A stretch of 64,000 nt of DNA from Nocardia transvalensis (GTDB lineage Bacteria > Actinomycetota > Actinomycetes > Mycobacteriales > Mycobacteriaceae). The notes under the pieces are model-generated. The model did not search any database, was not told where the DNA came from, and saw only the letters and a program-made list of their open reading frames with translations. The stretch is taken from positions 62,001 to 126,000 of the forward strand of contig NZ_JADLQQ010000013.1 in assembly GCF_015477765.1 (NCBI RefSeq), read 5' to 3'. The position numbers and the translations under genes are program-made. Positions 16,262 to 25,136 of this stretch are shown in pieces; positions within the stretch are counted from its first letter, which is position 1, and the number at the start of each line of letters is the position of its first letter.

Positions 16262-16882
16262 ATGAGTGAGCAGGCCCAGACCCGAATCGAGCGCAAGGAG
16301 CGCACCCGGCAGGCGCTGCTGGACGGCACCCTCGCCCTGGCCGCCGACCGGGGCTTCGCCGCCCTGAGCCTGCGCGAGATCGCCCGCTCGGCCGGGATCG
16401 TGCCGACGGCGTTCTACCGCCACTTCTCCTCGCTGGACGAGCTGGGCACCACCCTGGTGGACGAGGGTGTGCGCCAATTGCGCTTGGCGCTGCGGGAATT
16501 GCGCCGCACCCCCGACGCCCGGCTGGCCGAGACCGTGCGCTTCGTCTTCGCGCAGGTCACGGGCCGAGAGGACCTGTACGGTTTCCTCATCCGGGAGCGA
16601 CACGGCGGCTCGGCCACGCTGCGCGGCGCCATCGCCGTCGAAATGCAGCTCATCACCAGGGAATTGGTGGTCGATCTGTCGCGGGTGCGGGCCCTGGACA
16701 CCTGGTCTCCGGAGGATCTGGAGCTGGCCGCGGACCTGATCGTGTCCACGGTGGCCAACCACATCGCCGACTATGTCGCCGCGGTGCCGCGCGAGCGACC
16801 GGAGCTGATCGAGCGCACCGTGCGTCAGGTCCGCCTCATTGCCCTGGGCATGGGAGCGTGGCGGTCCACGCGGAGTCGGTGA
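16262..16882 (+). CDS. TetR-family regulator, FabR/DesT-like
   Basis: A 206-residue regulator starting MSEQAQTRIERKERTRQALL; starts a few codons upstream are possible. The HTH is LSLREIARSAGIVPTAFYRHF followed by DELGTTLVDEG. That extended motif is what distinguishes FabR and DesT, which sense the saturated/unsaturated acyl-CoA ratio, from most TetR proteins. It also retains the RERHGGSATLRGAIAVEMQ segment matching the RERSG helix of FabR. It diverges from the desaturase operon, exactly as DesT does from desCB in Pseudomonas, so control of membrane unsaturation is a strong inference. Confidence 0.85.
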   Translation: MSEQAQTRIERKERTRQALLDGTLALAADRGFAALSLREIARSAGIVPTAFYRHFSSLDELGTTLVDEGVRQLRLALRELRRTPDARLAETVRFVFAQVTGREDLYGFLIRERHGGSATLRGAIAVEMQLITRELVVDLSRVRALDTWSPEDLELAADLIVSTVANHIADYVAAVPRERPELIERTVRQVRLIALGMGAWRSTRSR

Positions 16883-16885
16883 CCG

Positions 16886-17650
16886 CTACCGCGCCTCGGG
16901 ATCCAGCGCCAGGACCGAACGCCCACCGTCGACCGGCAGACTGGCGCCGTTGACGAAACTGGCCTCCTCCGACAGCAGAAAAGCCACCGCGGCGGCGATT
17001 TCGTCGCTGGTGGCGACGCGGCCCAGCGGATGCAGTGCCGCCATGTCCCGCTCCACCGAGGCCGCGGCCGCGGGCGCCAATCCGGCCAGGTAGTCCGAAT
17101 AGCGTTCGGTGGCAACCGAGCCCGGGGCGATCGCGTTCACCCGAATGCCGTGACTGCCGTATTCGACGGCCAGGGCGCGCGTCAGCCCCTCGATCGCGGC
17201 CTTGGCCGTGCTGTAGGGCAACGCGCCCGGCACCGCCCGGCGGGCCTGATGCGAGCTGATGTTGACGATGGACCCACCACTGCCCGCGGCCAGGAAACAC
17301 CGCACGGCGACGGCGGATCCGGCCAGCGCCGGGCGCAGATTCGCCTCGATCAGCGCGAGGATGTGCGCCACCGGCACCGAATCGACCGAGGCATCGCGGA
17401 ATACGGCCGCATTGTTGACCCATCCGACGAGGGTGCCCGAGTGCTGCGCGAGTTCGGCGGCGTGCTCGACCACCTCCTCCGACCCGGCATCCCCTTCGAC
17501 CACGGCGACCCCCTCACCGGCCCAAGGCATTCCGGTCGCCCCCGCGACCTCCTGCTCGACGACGACCACATGCCCACGTTTCAGCAAACGCGCCACTATG
17601 GCCCGCCCGATCCCCCGAGCGCCTCCGGTGACGACGTAGGATTGCGCCAT
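16886..17650 (-). CDS. SDR-family oxidoreductase
   Basis: A 254-residue short-chain dehydrogenase. It has TGGARGIG for the cofactor (residues about 8-15), NNAA, a catalytic Ser in NISSHQA, YSTAK for Tyr/Lys, and the C-terminal VNGASLPVDGG of classical SDRs. The absence of an Arg just after TGG and the presence of Glu (VVVEQE) at the end of strand 2 favour NAD(H). The ATG at 17650 is preferred over the TTG one codon before. It converges on the TetR gene and shares a 305-base divergent region with the PadR gene. The substrate is unknown. Confidence 0.88.
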   Translation of the reverse strand: MAQSYVVTGGARGIGRAIVARLLKRGHVVVVEQEVAGATGMPWAGEGVAVVEGDAGSEEVVEHAAELAQHSGTLVGWVNNAAVFRDASVDSVPVAHILALIEANLRPALAGSAVAVRCFLAAGSGGSIVNISSHQARRAVPGALPYSTAKAAIEGLTRALAVEYGSHGIRVNAIAPGSVATERYSDYLAGLAPAAAASVERDMAALHPLGRVATSDEIAAAVAFLLSEEASFVNGASLPVDGGRSVLALDPEAR

Positions 17651-17803
17651 CAATCCATGGTAGCCAAGGGTTTTCGGGCGTAGCCGCGAATTCGCGCAGA
17701 TCCCCTGCCGACCTGCGAGCTAATCTTCCGACCCGTCGGTCTACTATTCAGCAACCGCACTCGGACGCTCGCGGCCCGCGCCGGTCGCCGATCCGGGCGG
17801 ACA

Positions 17804-17846
17804 GAAGGGCATCCCGCGAACCTCCCGGATTCGCGAGATGCCCTTC
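17804..17846. other. Stable orphan hairpin in the SDR/PadR divergent region
   Basis: GAAGGGCATCCCGCGAA and TTCGCGAGATGCCCTTC form a 17-bp stem with a single mismatch around a 9-base loop. It lies upstream of both flanking genes, not downstream of one, so it is not an ordinary gene-end terminator. It could be a leader attenuator for the SDR transcript, the end of a small RNA, or a relic of a lost gene. Confidence 0.55.
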
Positions 17847-17907
17847 CCGTATCCAAGATGGTGCAGAGCACCCGGTTTGATGATACATAAAGTCTCAAAT
17901 AGTTACT

Positions 17908-17927
17908 CTATGCACTCAGTTGCATAG
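17908..17927. promoter_or_regulatory. Inverted repeat upstream of padR-fadH
   Basis: CTATGCA and TGCATAG form a perfect 7-bp inverted repeat with a 6-base spacer, 28 bases before the padR start, inside the most A/T-rich part of the region. PadR regulators bind such near-palindromes in their own promoters, so this is the probable autoregulatory operator. Confidence 0.6.
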
Positions 17928-17955
17928 GACAGCCGGTATCAGTTAATCTCGCGGC

Positions 17956-18552
17956 ATGGCACTCGAGCATGCGCTGCTGGTATCGCTGACCGAGCGCACC
18001 GGCTCGGGCTATGAGCTGGCGCAGCGCTTCGACAAGTCCATCGGCTTCTTCTGGAACGCCACCCACCAGCAGATCTACCGCGTCCTCAAGCGCATGGAGG
18101 AGCAGGGCTGGATCAGCGGTGAGGCCGTGGCGCAGGAGGGGCGTCCGGACAAGAAGGTCTACACCGTCAGCGCGGCCGGCCGCGCCGAACTGGCCCGCTG
18201 GATCGCCGAACCCAGCGAGGACTTCGGGCCGATGCGCAGCGAACTGGGCGTGAAGATCCGCGCCGCCTCCCACGGCGAGGTGCCGGCGCTGTGCGCCGAG
18301 GTGGCCCGCCACCGCGATCAGCATGCCCAGCGCCTGGAGGTGTATCGGCTGATCGAGAAGAAGGACTTCCCCGATCCGCAGCGTCTCACCGGTCCCGCCC
18401 TGCATCAGTACCTGGTGCTGCGCGGCGGCATCCGGGTCGAGGCCGGCCTCGTCGAATGGTGTGACGAGGTCCTCGACGGCCTGCGCCGGGACGCGCCGTC
18501 ACTGTCCCCGGATGCGCCAGCCCCGCATTCGGATCCCGCGACCGAAAGGTGA
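17956..18552 (+). CDS. PadR-family transcriptional regulator
   Basis: A 198-residue regulator. The winged helix occupies residues 1-80 (LVSLTERTGSGYELAQRF, then HQQIYRVLKRMEEQGWI and the wing GRPDKKVYTVSAAG), followed by the PadR C-terminal helical domain (residues 90-180) used for dimerisation and ligand entry. It lies 4 bases before the dienoyl-CoA reductase gene and so is probably co-transcribed, acting as its repressor. The A/T-rich palindrome at 17908-17927 is the obvious target. Confidence 0.88.
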   Translation: MALEHALLVSLTERTGSGYELAQRFDKSIGFFWNATHQQIYRVLKRMEEQGWISGEAVAQEGRPDKKVYTVSAAGRAELARWIAEPSEDFGPMRSELGVKIRAASHGEVPALCAEVARHRDQHAQRLEVYRLIEKKDFPDPQRLTGPALHQYLVLRGGIRVEAGLVEWCDEVLDGLRRDAPSLSPDAPAPHSDPATER

Positions 18553-18556
18553 CCCG

Positions 18557-20599
18557 ATGACCGCAAGGGCCAACCCGTACCCGCACCTGTTCGAGCCGCT
18601 GCCACTCGGCCACACCACGCTGCGCAATCGCGTGGTGATGGGGTCCATGCACACCGGTCTCGAGGACCGAGCGTGGGACACCAACCGGCTGGCCGCGTAC
18701 TTCGCCGAACGTGCCCGCGGCGGCGTCGCGCTGATCATCACCGGCGGCTACGCGCCCAATCGCGAGGGCTGGCTGCTCCCGCTCGGCGCCAAACTCACCA
18801 ACAAGACCGAGGCGTATCGCCATCGCGCCATCACCAAGGCGGTCCATGCCGAGGGCGGCAAGATCGCGCTGCAGATCCTGCACGCCGGGCGCTACGCCTA
18901 TGTGCCGTTCAGCGTGTCGGCCTCCTCGATCAAGGCGCCCATCAACCCGTTCCGGCCGCGCAAACTGTCCGATAAGGGCATCGAGCGCACCATCGACGAC
19001 TACGTGCGCTGCGCGAAGCTGGCGAAATTCGCCGGGTACGACGGTGTCGAGGTGATGGGCGGCGAAGGTTATCTGATCAACCAGTTCCTGGCCCCGCGCA
19101 CCAACAAGCGGACCGACCGCTGGGGCGGCTCGCCGGAGAACCGGCGGCGCTTCCCGCTCGAGATCGTGCGCCGCATACGCGCGGCCGTCGGCGAGGATTT
19201 CATCATCGTATTCCGGCTGTCCATGGCCGAATTCGTCGAGCACGGCCAGACCGAACCGGAGATTCTGGCCCTGGCAACGGAAATGGAAGCGGCCGGGGCC
19301 AGCATCATCAACACCGACATCGGCTGGCACGAGGCGCGGGTGCCGACCATCGTGACCTCGGTTCCGCGCGCGGCGTTCGTGGAGTTCACCGCGAAGATCA
19401 AGGCGGCCGTGGGCATTCCGGTGTGCGCATCGAACCGGATCAATATGCCCGAGACCGCCGAGGAGATCCTCACCCGCGGTGACGCCGATCTGGTCTCGCT
19501 GGCCCGGCCGCTGCTGGCGGATCCGGACTGGGTGCGCAAGGCCGAACAGACCCGCGACGACGAAATCAACACCTGCATCGCCTGCAACCAGGCCTGCCTG
19601 GATCACGCCTTCGTGCACAAGACCGTTTCGTGCCTGCTCAATCCGCGGGCCGGACACGAGACCGAGCTGCAGCTGCTGCCCACCCGGCGGATGAAGCGCA
19701 TCGCCGTGGTGGGTGCGGGTCCGGCCGGACTGTCTGCCGCGGTCAACCTCGCCGAACGCGGCCACAAGGTGGACCTGTTCGAGGCCGACGACAAGATCGG
19801 CGGGCAGTTCGACATCGCCCGGCGCATCCCCGGCAAGGAGGAGTTCAACGAGACCATCCGCTACTTCACCCGCAAGCTGGAACTGAGCGGGGTACGGGTG
19901 TTCCTGAACCGGCGGGTGACGGCGGAGGAACTGGTCGAGGGGCGCTACGACCACGTGGTGCTGGCCACCGGTGTGCGCCCGCGCATCCCGAGCATCCCGG
20001 GCATCGATCATCCGAAGGTTCTCACCTACGCCGAGTTGGTCCGCGACGGGAAGCCGGTGGGCAAGAAGGTCGCGGTCATCGGTGCGGGCGGAATCGGCTA
20101 CGACGTCAGCGAATTCCTCACCGTCGACGGGCACCCCTCGCTCAAGCTGGACGAGTGGAAACAGGAATGGGGCGTCACCAGTGACGACCCGAACGCGCCC
20201 GGTCAGCTGACCGCCCCGAAGCCATCCCCTGCCGCACGCGAAGTCGTTCTGCTGCAACGCAAGTCGGGAGCATTCGGTAAGAGCCTGGGCAAGACGACCG
20301 GCTGGGTGCACCGGGCGGCGATCAAGGCCAAGGGGGTCGAGCAGATCGGCGGGGTCAACTACGAGCGCATCGACGACCGCGGCCTGCACATCAGCTTCGG
20401 CGAGAAGCGGCAGCGGCCCACCGTCATCGAATGCGACAACGTGATCGTCTGCGCCGGGCAGGAATCGGTGCGCGAGCTGGAGGAGCCGCTGAAGGCCGCG
20501 GGCGTGCAGATCCACCTGATCGGCGGCGCCGACCTGGCCGCCGAACTCGACGCCAAGCGCGCCATCGATCAGGGCACCCGGCTGGCCGCGGCACTGTAA
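18557..20599 (+). CDS. fadH: NADPH-dependent 2,4-dienoyl-CoA reductase
   Basis: A 680-residue three-domain enzyme of the Old Yellow Enzyme/FadH type. Residues 1-340 form an FMN TIM barrel (VEVMGGEGYLINQFLAP, then DLVSLARPLLADPDW). The Cys cluster CIACNQAC with a downstream Cys (VSCLLNP) binds 4Fe-4S, and the C-terminal half has FAD (VVGAGPAGLSAAVNLAERG) and NADPH (VAVIGAGGIGYDVSEFL) sites. It reduces 2,4-dienoyl-CoA during beta-oxidation of unsaturated fatty acids. AAAGGTG precedes the ATG. Length equals Rv1175c/FadH. The downstream VOC gene overlaps its stop. Confidence 0.92.
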   Translation: MTARANPYPHLFEPLPLGHTTLRNRVVMGSMHTGLEDRAWDTNRLAAYFAERARGGVALIITGGYAPNREGWLLPLGAKLTNKTEAYRHRAITKAVHAEGGKIALQILHAGRYAYVPFSVSASSIKAPINPFRPRKLSDKGIERTIDDYVRCAKLAKFAGYDGVEVMGGEGYLINQFLAPRTNKRTDRWGGSPENRRRFPLEIVRRIRAAVGEDFIIVFRLSMAEFVEHGQTEPEILALATEMEAAGASIINTDIGWHEARVPTIVTSVPRAAFVEFTAKIKAAVGIPVCASNRINMPETAEEILTRGDADLVSLARPLLADPDWVRKAEQTRDDEINTCIACNQACLDHAFVHKTVSCLLNPRAGHETELQLLPTRRMKRIAVVGAGPAGLSAAVNLAERGHKVDLFEADDKIGGQFDIARRIPGKEEFNETIRYFTRKLELSGVRVFLNRRVTAEELVEGRYDHVVLATGVRPRIPSIPGIDHPKVLTYAELVRDGKPVGKKVAVIGAGGIGYDVSEFLTVDGHPSLKLDEWKQEWGVTSDDPNAPGQLTAPKPSPAAREVVLLQRKSGAFGKSLGKTTGWVHRAAIKAKGVEQIGGVNYERIDDRGLHISFGEKRQRPTVIECDNVIVCAGQESVRELEEPLKAAGVQIHLIGGADLAAELDAKRAIDQGTRLAAAL

Positions 20600-21183
20600 T
20601 GGTCACGCTGAACCGGGTCGGGCTGCCCGGGGACGAGAAGTCCTGGGGAGCATTGGGGTTCGATGTCGTCGACGGACGGATGCGAGTAGGCAGCGTGTCC
20701 TGCGTGGTCGGTGTGCAACCGAGTTGGGGTTTCGACGAGGTGCACGCCGATCCCGCGACCCTCGGAATACCCGAGGTCGTGGACGCCGAGACGGACAGTC
20801 CCGCTGCCCATCCCAACGGGGTGAGCTTCGTCGACCACATCGTCTACTGGGTGCCCGACCTCGACGAGGCCGTCGCCGCGCTGGGCGGGGTACTCGGCAC
20901 CGAGCCACGCCGCCGCTTCCATCCGCGCGGCCCGTCCGGCCCGGAGATGGCGTTCTACCGGGTCGGCGAGGCGTTCATCGAGGTGGTGGCCTGGGGCCAG
21001 CCCGCCACCGTCCTGGCCGGAATCGCGTTCGGCACACCGGATCTCGATGCCACCGTCGCCGCCGTGCGAGAGGCGGGCGGGCCGATCAGCGATCCCAAGC
21101 CCGCCGTACAGGGTGGGCGCATAGCCAGCGTGTGGACCGGCCACGTCGGCTGGGGCATCGCCTTCCTGGAACCGAAGCACTGA
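20599..21183 (+). CDS. VOC-family (glyoxalase-like) protein
   Basis: A 194-residue protein with the paired beta-alpha-beta modules of the vicinal-oxygen-chelate fold: FVDHIVYWVPDLDEAVAAL begins one module and AFGTPDLDATVAAVREAG the second. His in VDHI and Glu in AFIEVVAW are plausible metal ligands. It starts at the ATG overlapping the fadH stop (TAATG), so it is coupled to dienoyl-CoA reductase and may handle a side product or act on a CoA ester. The substrate is unknown. Confidence 0.8.
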   Translation: MVTLNRVGLPGDEKSWGALGFDVVDGRMRVGSVSCVVGVQPSWGFDEVHADPATLGIPEVVDAETDSPAAHPNGVSFVDHIVYWVPDLDEAVAALGGVLGTEPRRRFHPRGPSGPEMAFYRVGEAFIEVVAWGQPATVLAGIAFGTPDLDATVAAVREAGGPISDPKPAVQGGRIASVWTGHVGWGIAFLEPKH

Positions 21184-21344
21184 TCGGAGCACGGCCGCGG
21201 CCACGCGGATCAGCAGTGCGACCAGGCGCGCCGTCAGCACCAGGATCCGCACCGCGGCCCGCAGCAGCGCACCGTCGATACCGACCGGGGCAGGGTCGGG
21301 ACCGGCTAGGAACCGCTCGAGAGCCGTGGGCACGACACCTCCAA

Positions 21345-22841
21345 TCAGTCGGCGACGCAGGTGATGTCGGCGGACGGCAAGGTGCCGTCCCGGAAGTAGG
21401 AGCCGATCGCCGTCTCCACGCATCGGTTTCGGTAGGTGCCGAAAATTCCGTGTACTGCAACGTCTTTCAGGGTGACGAGCCGCGACGCGGTCATCTCCCG
21501 ATGCAGTGCCCCCGCTCCCGCGTACGCGGCGCGGGTATCGCCGGTAGCTTGCACCATCAGCGCGGGTGTCGCATTGTGCACGGCGGTCGGTGGTTCGACA
21601 GGATCCGGCCAGAAGGCGCAGCCGGGCATGTTGTTGACCAGCGGGCCGAAGACGGGTTGAGTGGCCCGGCTCGCTTCGACGGCACGCCGGTACCACTCGA
21701 TGTCACGGGGGAAGGGCACGTCGGCGCACATGAGCGCGGCCACCGCGGAGGCGTCGTGCGGCCGCCCGGTCAGCATGGTCGAGAGAGCGGAATCCAGCTC
21801 GTCGTCGGGTTGTCTCTGTGCACCTGCCGCGGCGTCGGTCAACTGCCGGATCTCTTCGGCCAGCATCTGGTACCGGGCCGGATCGGCGAGACGTACCCAC
21901 AGCAGCACGGGTAGCCAGTGGTCGTCGATCACATGGGCGCCGATGCGGATCGGCGTGTGTGCCGCCCGCTGAATCAGCTCGGTCACCGCCGCCCGCACCT
22001 CGGAGCCTGTTGCCCCCAGCCGATACTCGTCGTTGCGGGCTGCGGTCCATTCGGCCCAGGCGTCCAATGCGGCCTCGTTGGGAGCACCCATATCCTGCAC
22101 CATGCCCATGCCGTAGCGGGCCGGGCCGAGCACGCTGTCCAGGACGATACGATCGCTGTGGTCCGCAAACATCTGTGTGTAGACCGCGCCCAGGTAGGTG
22201 CCGTAGGACGTGCCGAAATAGCTGATGCGGTCCACACCGAGCACGGCGCGGATCACGTCCATATCCCGGGCCGTGTTGCGGGTGTTCAGATACGGCAGCC
22301 GCTCGCCCCCGGCCGTCAGGCAACGCTGCGCCAGATCGCGTTGCGCCGCCGCACTTTCGTCGAATCCGGCCGGATCCACACCGGCCGACCGCAAGGGGAA
22401 CCCGGTCGGCCCGCCACAGCTCACCGGGGCCGACCGCCCGACACCGCGGGGATCCATGCCGATCAGGTCGTACCGGCTGCGCACATCCTCCGGCAGGGCC
22501 GGGGCGATATCGAGAGTGAATTCCAGTCCGGGGTCGCCGGGGCCGCCCGGATTGGAGAGCATGACCCCGTGTCTCCGCGCCGGATCCGCGGCCAGGCGGG
22601 AGATCGTGACGGCGATCGTTTCCCCCTGCGGCTGCTGGTAATTCAAGGGAACGGTAATCTGCGCGCACTGCGCTCCCGCGCGGTCGAGTCGATCGTTCGC
22701 ACACGCGGTCCACTGCGGCCGCTGAGTGTAGAAGCGGGTCAGGTCGGTGGTAGCGTCGCCGGGCCGGTCGGGCGCGGCGCATGCCGCGGCCAGGACGCTC
22801 GCCACCGCGGCGAGGGTGACCACCGCCTGCTTGTGTCTCAT
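21345..22841 (-). CDS. Secreted alpha/beta-hydrolase lipoprotein (tripeptidyl aminopeptidase/TAP-like)
   Basis: A 498-residue exported protein. The chosen ATG gives MRHKQAVVTLAAVASVLAAA then CAAPD, a signal peptide with lipobox. The hydrolase core has NPGGPGDPG (oxyanion loop), DPRGVGRS and the nucleophile YFGTSYGTYLGA; the TAP-like C-terminal cap ends near HGIFGTYRNRCVETAIGSYF, carrying the catalytic His and the conserved Cys. This is the family of Streptomyces tripeptidyl aminopeptidase and mycobacterial CaeA/Hip1-type proteases. It starts 4 bases after the stop of the serine hydrolase gene, so the two form an operon. Confidence 0.88.
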   Translation of the reverse strand: MRHKQAVVTLAAVASVLAAACAAPDRPGDATTDLTRFYTQRPQWTACANDRLDRAGAQCAQITVPLNYQQPQGETIAVTISRLAADPARRHGVMLSNPGGPGDPGLEFTLDIAPALPEDVRSRYDLIGMDPRGVGRSAPVSCGGPTGFPLRSAGVDPAGFDESAAAQRDLAQRCLTAGGERLPYLNTRNTARDMDVIRAVLGVDRISYFGTSYGTYLGAVYTQMFADHSDRIVLDSVLGPARYGMGMVQDMGAPNEAALDAWAEWTAARNDEYRLGATGSEVRAAVTELIQRAAHTPIRIGAHVIDDHWLPVLLWVRLADPARYQMLAEEIRQLTDAAAGAQRQPDDELDSALSTMLTGRPHDASAVAALMCADVPFPRDIEWYRRAVEASRATQPVFGPLVNNMPGCAFWPDPVEPPTAVHNATPALMVQATGDTRAAYAGAGALHREMTASRLVTLKDVAVHGIFGTYRNRCVETAIGSYFRDGTLPSADITCVAD

Positions 22842-22845
22842 CGGT

Positions 22846-24006
22846 TCACCCCGCACAGATCGCGGTGTCGAAGGCCTTGTCGATGGTGTCCATATCCGCT
22901 TGGTCGCGCGGCAATTCGTTGACCGTGACGGTGACCGCACGGCCGGTGTCGGTGACACCGGTGTGGGTCTCGAAGCCGGGAATGCTGCCGCCGTGGCCCC
23001 ACACCTTCTTGCCGCACGACACCGGGATGTCGATCAGTCCGAGCCCGTAGCCACCGGCATCGCGGTCGAACGGCACGGTGCGCTTCATCTCGCCCAATTG
23101 CGCTGCGGGGAGCAGCTTTCCATCCAGCAGTGCGGTGAAGAACCGATTCAGGTCGGCGCCGGTGGACACCATCGCACCGGCCGCCCACGCCCAGGAGGTG
23201 TCGAAATCGGTGAAGTCGATGCGTTTGCCGTCCCGCTCGTGGTAACCCACCGGGTGCGGATCGCGCAATCCGGTGTCACCGGTGCGTGGAAAGTAGGTGT
23301 CGCGCAACCCGAGTGGGGTGATGATGCGCTGCTCGATCTCCGTGGCCAGCGGCGCTCCGGTGACCCGCTCGATCAGCATGCCCAGCAGAATGTAGTTGGT
23401 GTTGGTGTACACCGACTTCGCACCGGGCTCGAACTGCGGGGGCATACTCATCGCTCGCGCGACCAGATCGGCGGGCTCGTAATGCTGCCACCGCACCTGC
23501 TCGGTGTCGGCCCTCAGCTGCGCCGGATTCACGCGATCGCGCTCGGCCGGATTGCCCGAGGCCAGGTAGTCCGGTAGCCCGCTGGTGTGCTGCAACAGAT
23601 TTCGGACAGTCACCGTCGTGCCGTCGTTGCCGTGTCCGTGGACCACACCAGGCAGATACCTTTCCACCGGCGCATCCAGCTCCACCTTCCCTTCGGAAAC
23701 AAGCTGACCGAGCACCGTCGCGACGAATGTTTTGGTGTTGCTGCCGATCCGGACGTGGTCGCCGTCGCGAAATCGTTCGCCGGTGGCGACATCACCCACT
23801 CCCGCCGAAACCGTCCGATCCCGCCCCTGCTCGGTCACCACCAACTGCACCCCCGGCAGCCCGCGCTGCACCACCGCATCCAGCGCGCGCACGACCTCGT
23901 CCTGCCGCGGCGCCGCGGCCCGCCCGGAATCGCACCCCGCGGCCGCGCCCACCAGCACCGCCGCCGCGGCGACCCATGCCATCCGCTTGAACCCCTTGGA
24001 ACCCAA
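22846..24006 (-). CDS. Serine hydrolase lipoprotein (beta-lactamase/D-Ala-D-Ala carboxypeptidase family)
   Basis: A protein of about 386 residues of the class C beta-lactamase fold. A lipobox signal (VAAAAVLVGAAAGC) is followed by the SxxK motif SNTK, the YxN region YTNTNY and, near the C-terminus, KVWGHGGSIPGF containing the HxG triad. GAGGAGGG lies 6 bases before the TTG at 24006, which I prefer to a TTG seven codons earlier; an ATG at 23982 is a third option. It would act outside the membrane as an esterase or peptidase. It is upstream partner of the TAP-like gene. Confidence 0.87.
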   Translation of the reverse strand: MGSKGFKRMAWVAAAAVLVGAAAGCDSGRAAAPRQDEVVRALDAVVQRGLPGVQLVVTEQGRDRTVSAGVGDVATGERFRDGDHVRIGSNTKTFVATVLGQLVSEGKVELDAPVERYLPGVVHGHGNDGTTVTVRNLLQHTSGLPDYLASGNPAERDRVNPAQLRADTEQVRWQHYEPADLVARAMSMPPQFEPGAKSVYTNTNYILLGMLIERVTGAPLATEIEQRIITPLGLRDTYFPRTGDTGLRDPHPVGYHERDGKRIDFTDFDTSWAWAAGAMVSTGADLNRFFTALLDGKLLPAAQLGEMKRTVPFDRDAGGYGLGLIDIPVSCGKKVWGHGGSIPGFETHTGVTDTGRAVTVTVNELPRDQADMDTIDKAFDTAICAG

Positions 24007-24180
24007 CGCGTTTCCCTCCTCGGACAACGCCGCACCCCGAGCGGTAACGGCCCGCCACCCACGCTAGAAAGTTCCACCCCCATCCCCCATCCTGCGACCA
24101 CCCGTCTTCCCGGTGCAGTACCCACCCGCACCTCGGTGGTGCCAGCCCCACCCCACCCGCCGCCCGGTAGGCTCCCCCGC

Positions 24181-24975
24181 GTGAGTCTTCCTGCACCCAC
24201 CGCCGAGAACCGTGCCGTCGTCACCGGGGCTTCCTCCGGTATCGGAACCGCGCTCGCCGAGGAGTTGGCGAGCCGCGGGTATTCGCTGATCCTGGTGGCT
24301 CGCCGGGGCGAGTTGCTGGCCGAACTGGCACAGCGGCTGACCGAGCGGTACGGGATCACCGCCGAGGTGCGGGCGGTCGATCTGTCCGATCGCGAGCAGC
24401 GTGCCCCCCTGGCAAACGAGCTCGCCTCCCGCGAGATCGCGATCCTGTGCAACAACGCCGGTGTCGCCACCTTCGGCCCGGTCGCCGACCTCGACCTCGA
24501 CTTCGAGCGTGCGGTGATGGAACTCAATGCGGTCGCCGTGCACGACCTCACCCTGGCCGTGCTGCCCGGCATGCTCGCCCGCAAGGGCGGCGGCATCCTC
24601 ATCACCGGTTCCGCGGCCGGGAACATGCCCATCCCGAACAACGCCACCTACGCGGCCAGCAAGGCGTTCACCAACAGCTTCTCCGAATCGCTGCGCGGCG
24701 AGCTGACCGGCACCGGCGTGCACGTCACCCTGCTGGCCCCCGGCCCGGTCCGCACCGACAACCCGGACCAGGAGGAGGTGAGCACCAAGATCCCGGACTT
24801 CATCTGGGTCTCGGCCGCCTCCACCGCCAAGATGTCCATCGACGCCCTCGCCCGCAACAAGATGCGCGTGGTCCCGGGCCTGATCAGCAAGGGTATGAGC
24901 GTGGCCGGGCAGTACGCGCCCCGGGCGGTGACCGCCCCGATCGTCGGCTCGTTCTACAAGAAGCTGGGCGGCTGA
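24181..24975 (+). CDS. cmrA: Mycolate (3-oxo-mycolic acid precursor) reductase, CmrA
   Basis: A 264-residue SDR closely resembling Rv2509 of M. tuberculosis and its corynebacterial counterpart, as I remember those sequences. Shared segments are AVVTGASSGIGTALAEELAS, ELNAVAVHDLTLAVLPGM, ITGSAAGNMPIPNNATYAAS and NKMRVVPGLISKGMS. Catalytic Ser, Tyr and Lys are in place. CmrA reduces the 3-oxo group left by the condensing enzyme Pks13 to yield mature mycolic acid. In mycobacteria it is followed by Rv2510c and orn, and the same two genes follow here. The GTG at 24181 matches the family start. Its presence indicates a mycolate-making organism. Confidence 0.88.
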   Translation: MSLPAPTAENRAVVTGASSGIGTALAEELASRGYSLILVARRGELLAELAQRLTERYGITAEVRAVDLSDREQRAPLANELASREIAILCNNAGVATFGPVADLDLDFERAVMELNAVAVHDLTLAVLPGMLARKGGGILITGSAAGNMPIPNNATYAASKAFTNSFSESLRGELTGTGVHVTLLAPGPVRTDNPDQEEVSTKIPDFIWVSAASTAKMSIDALARNKMRVVPGLISKGMSVAGQYAPRAVTAPIVGSFYKKLGG

Positions 24976-25136
24976 GGGCCGGGCGTCGGCCCGGTCACAT
25001 CGATGTCAGTGCCGCATCAAAATAGGGCGGCCGGGTGTCAAGGGCGCGTATCCAGCGGGTTCGCGGTACCGGAATCGGCGTAGTCCTGTCGGTGGCCCCG
25101 CAGTAAGGAGAAAGCGGGGAACTCACAGGAGAAGCC

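Noticed and set aside
20569..21333. Reverse-strand frame from a GTG at 21333 with GGAGG nearby, just after the TAP-like gene
   Set aside because: The first 50 codons are hydrophobic and tempting, but the frame then continues antisense through the whole VOC gene with no stop of its own.
25000..25136. Lysine-type riboswitch before the LysA-like gene
   Set aside because: The region is short and I find no paired helices matching the riboswitch core; only a GGGCCG/CGGCCC hairpin after cmrA is visible.
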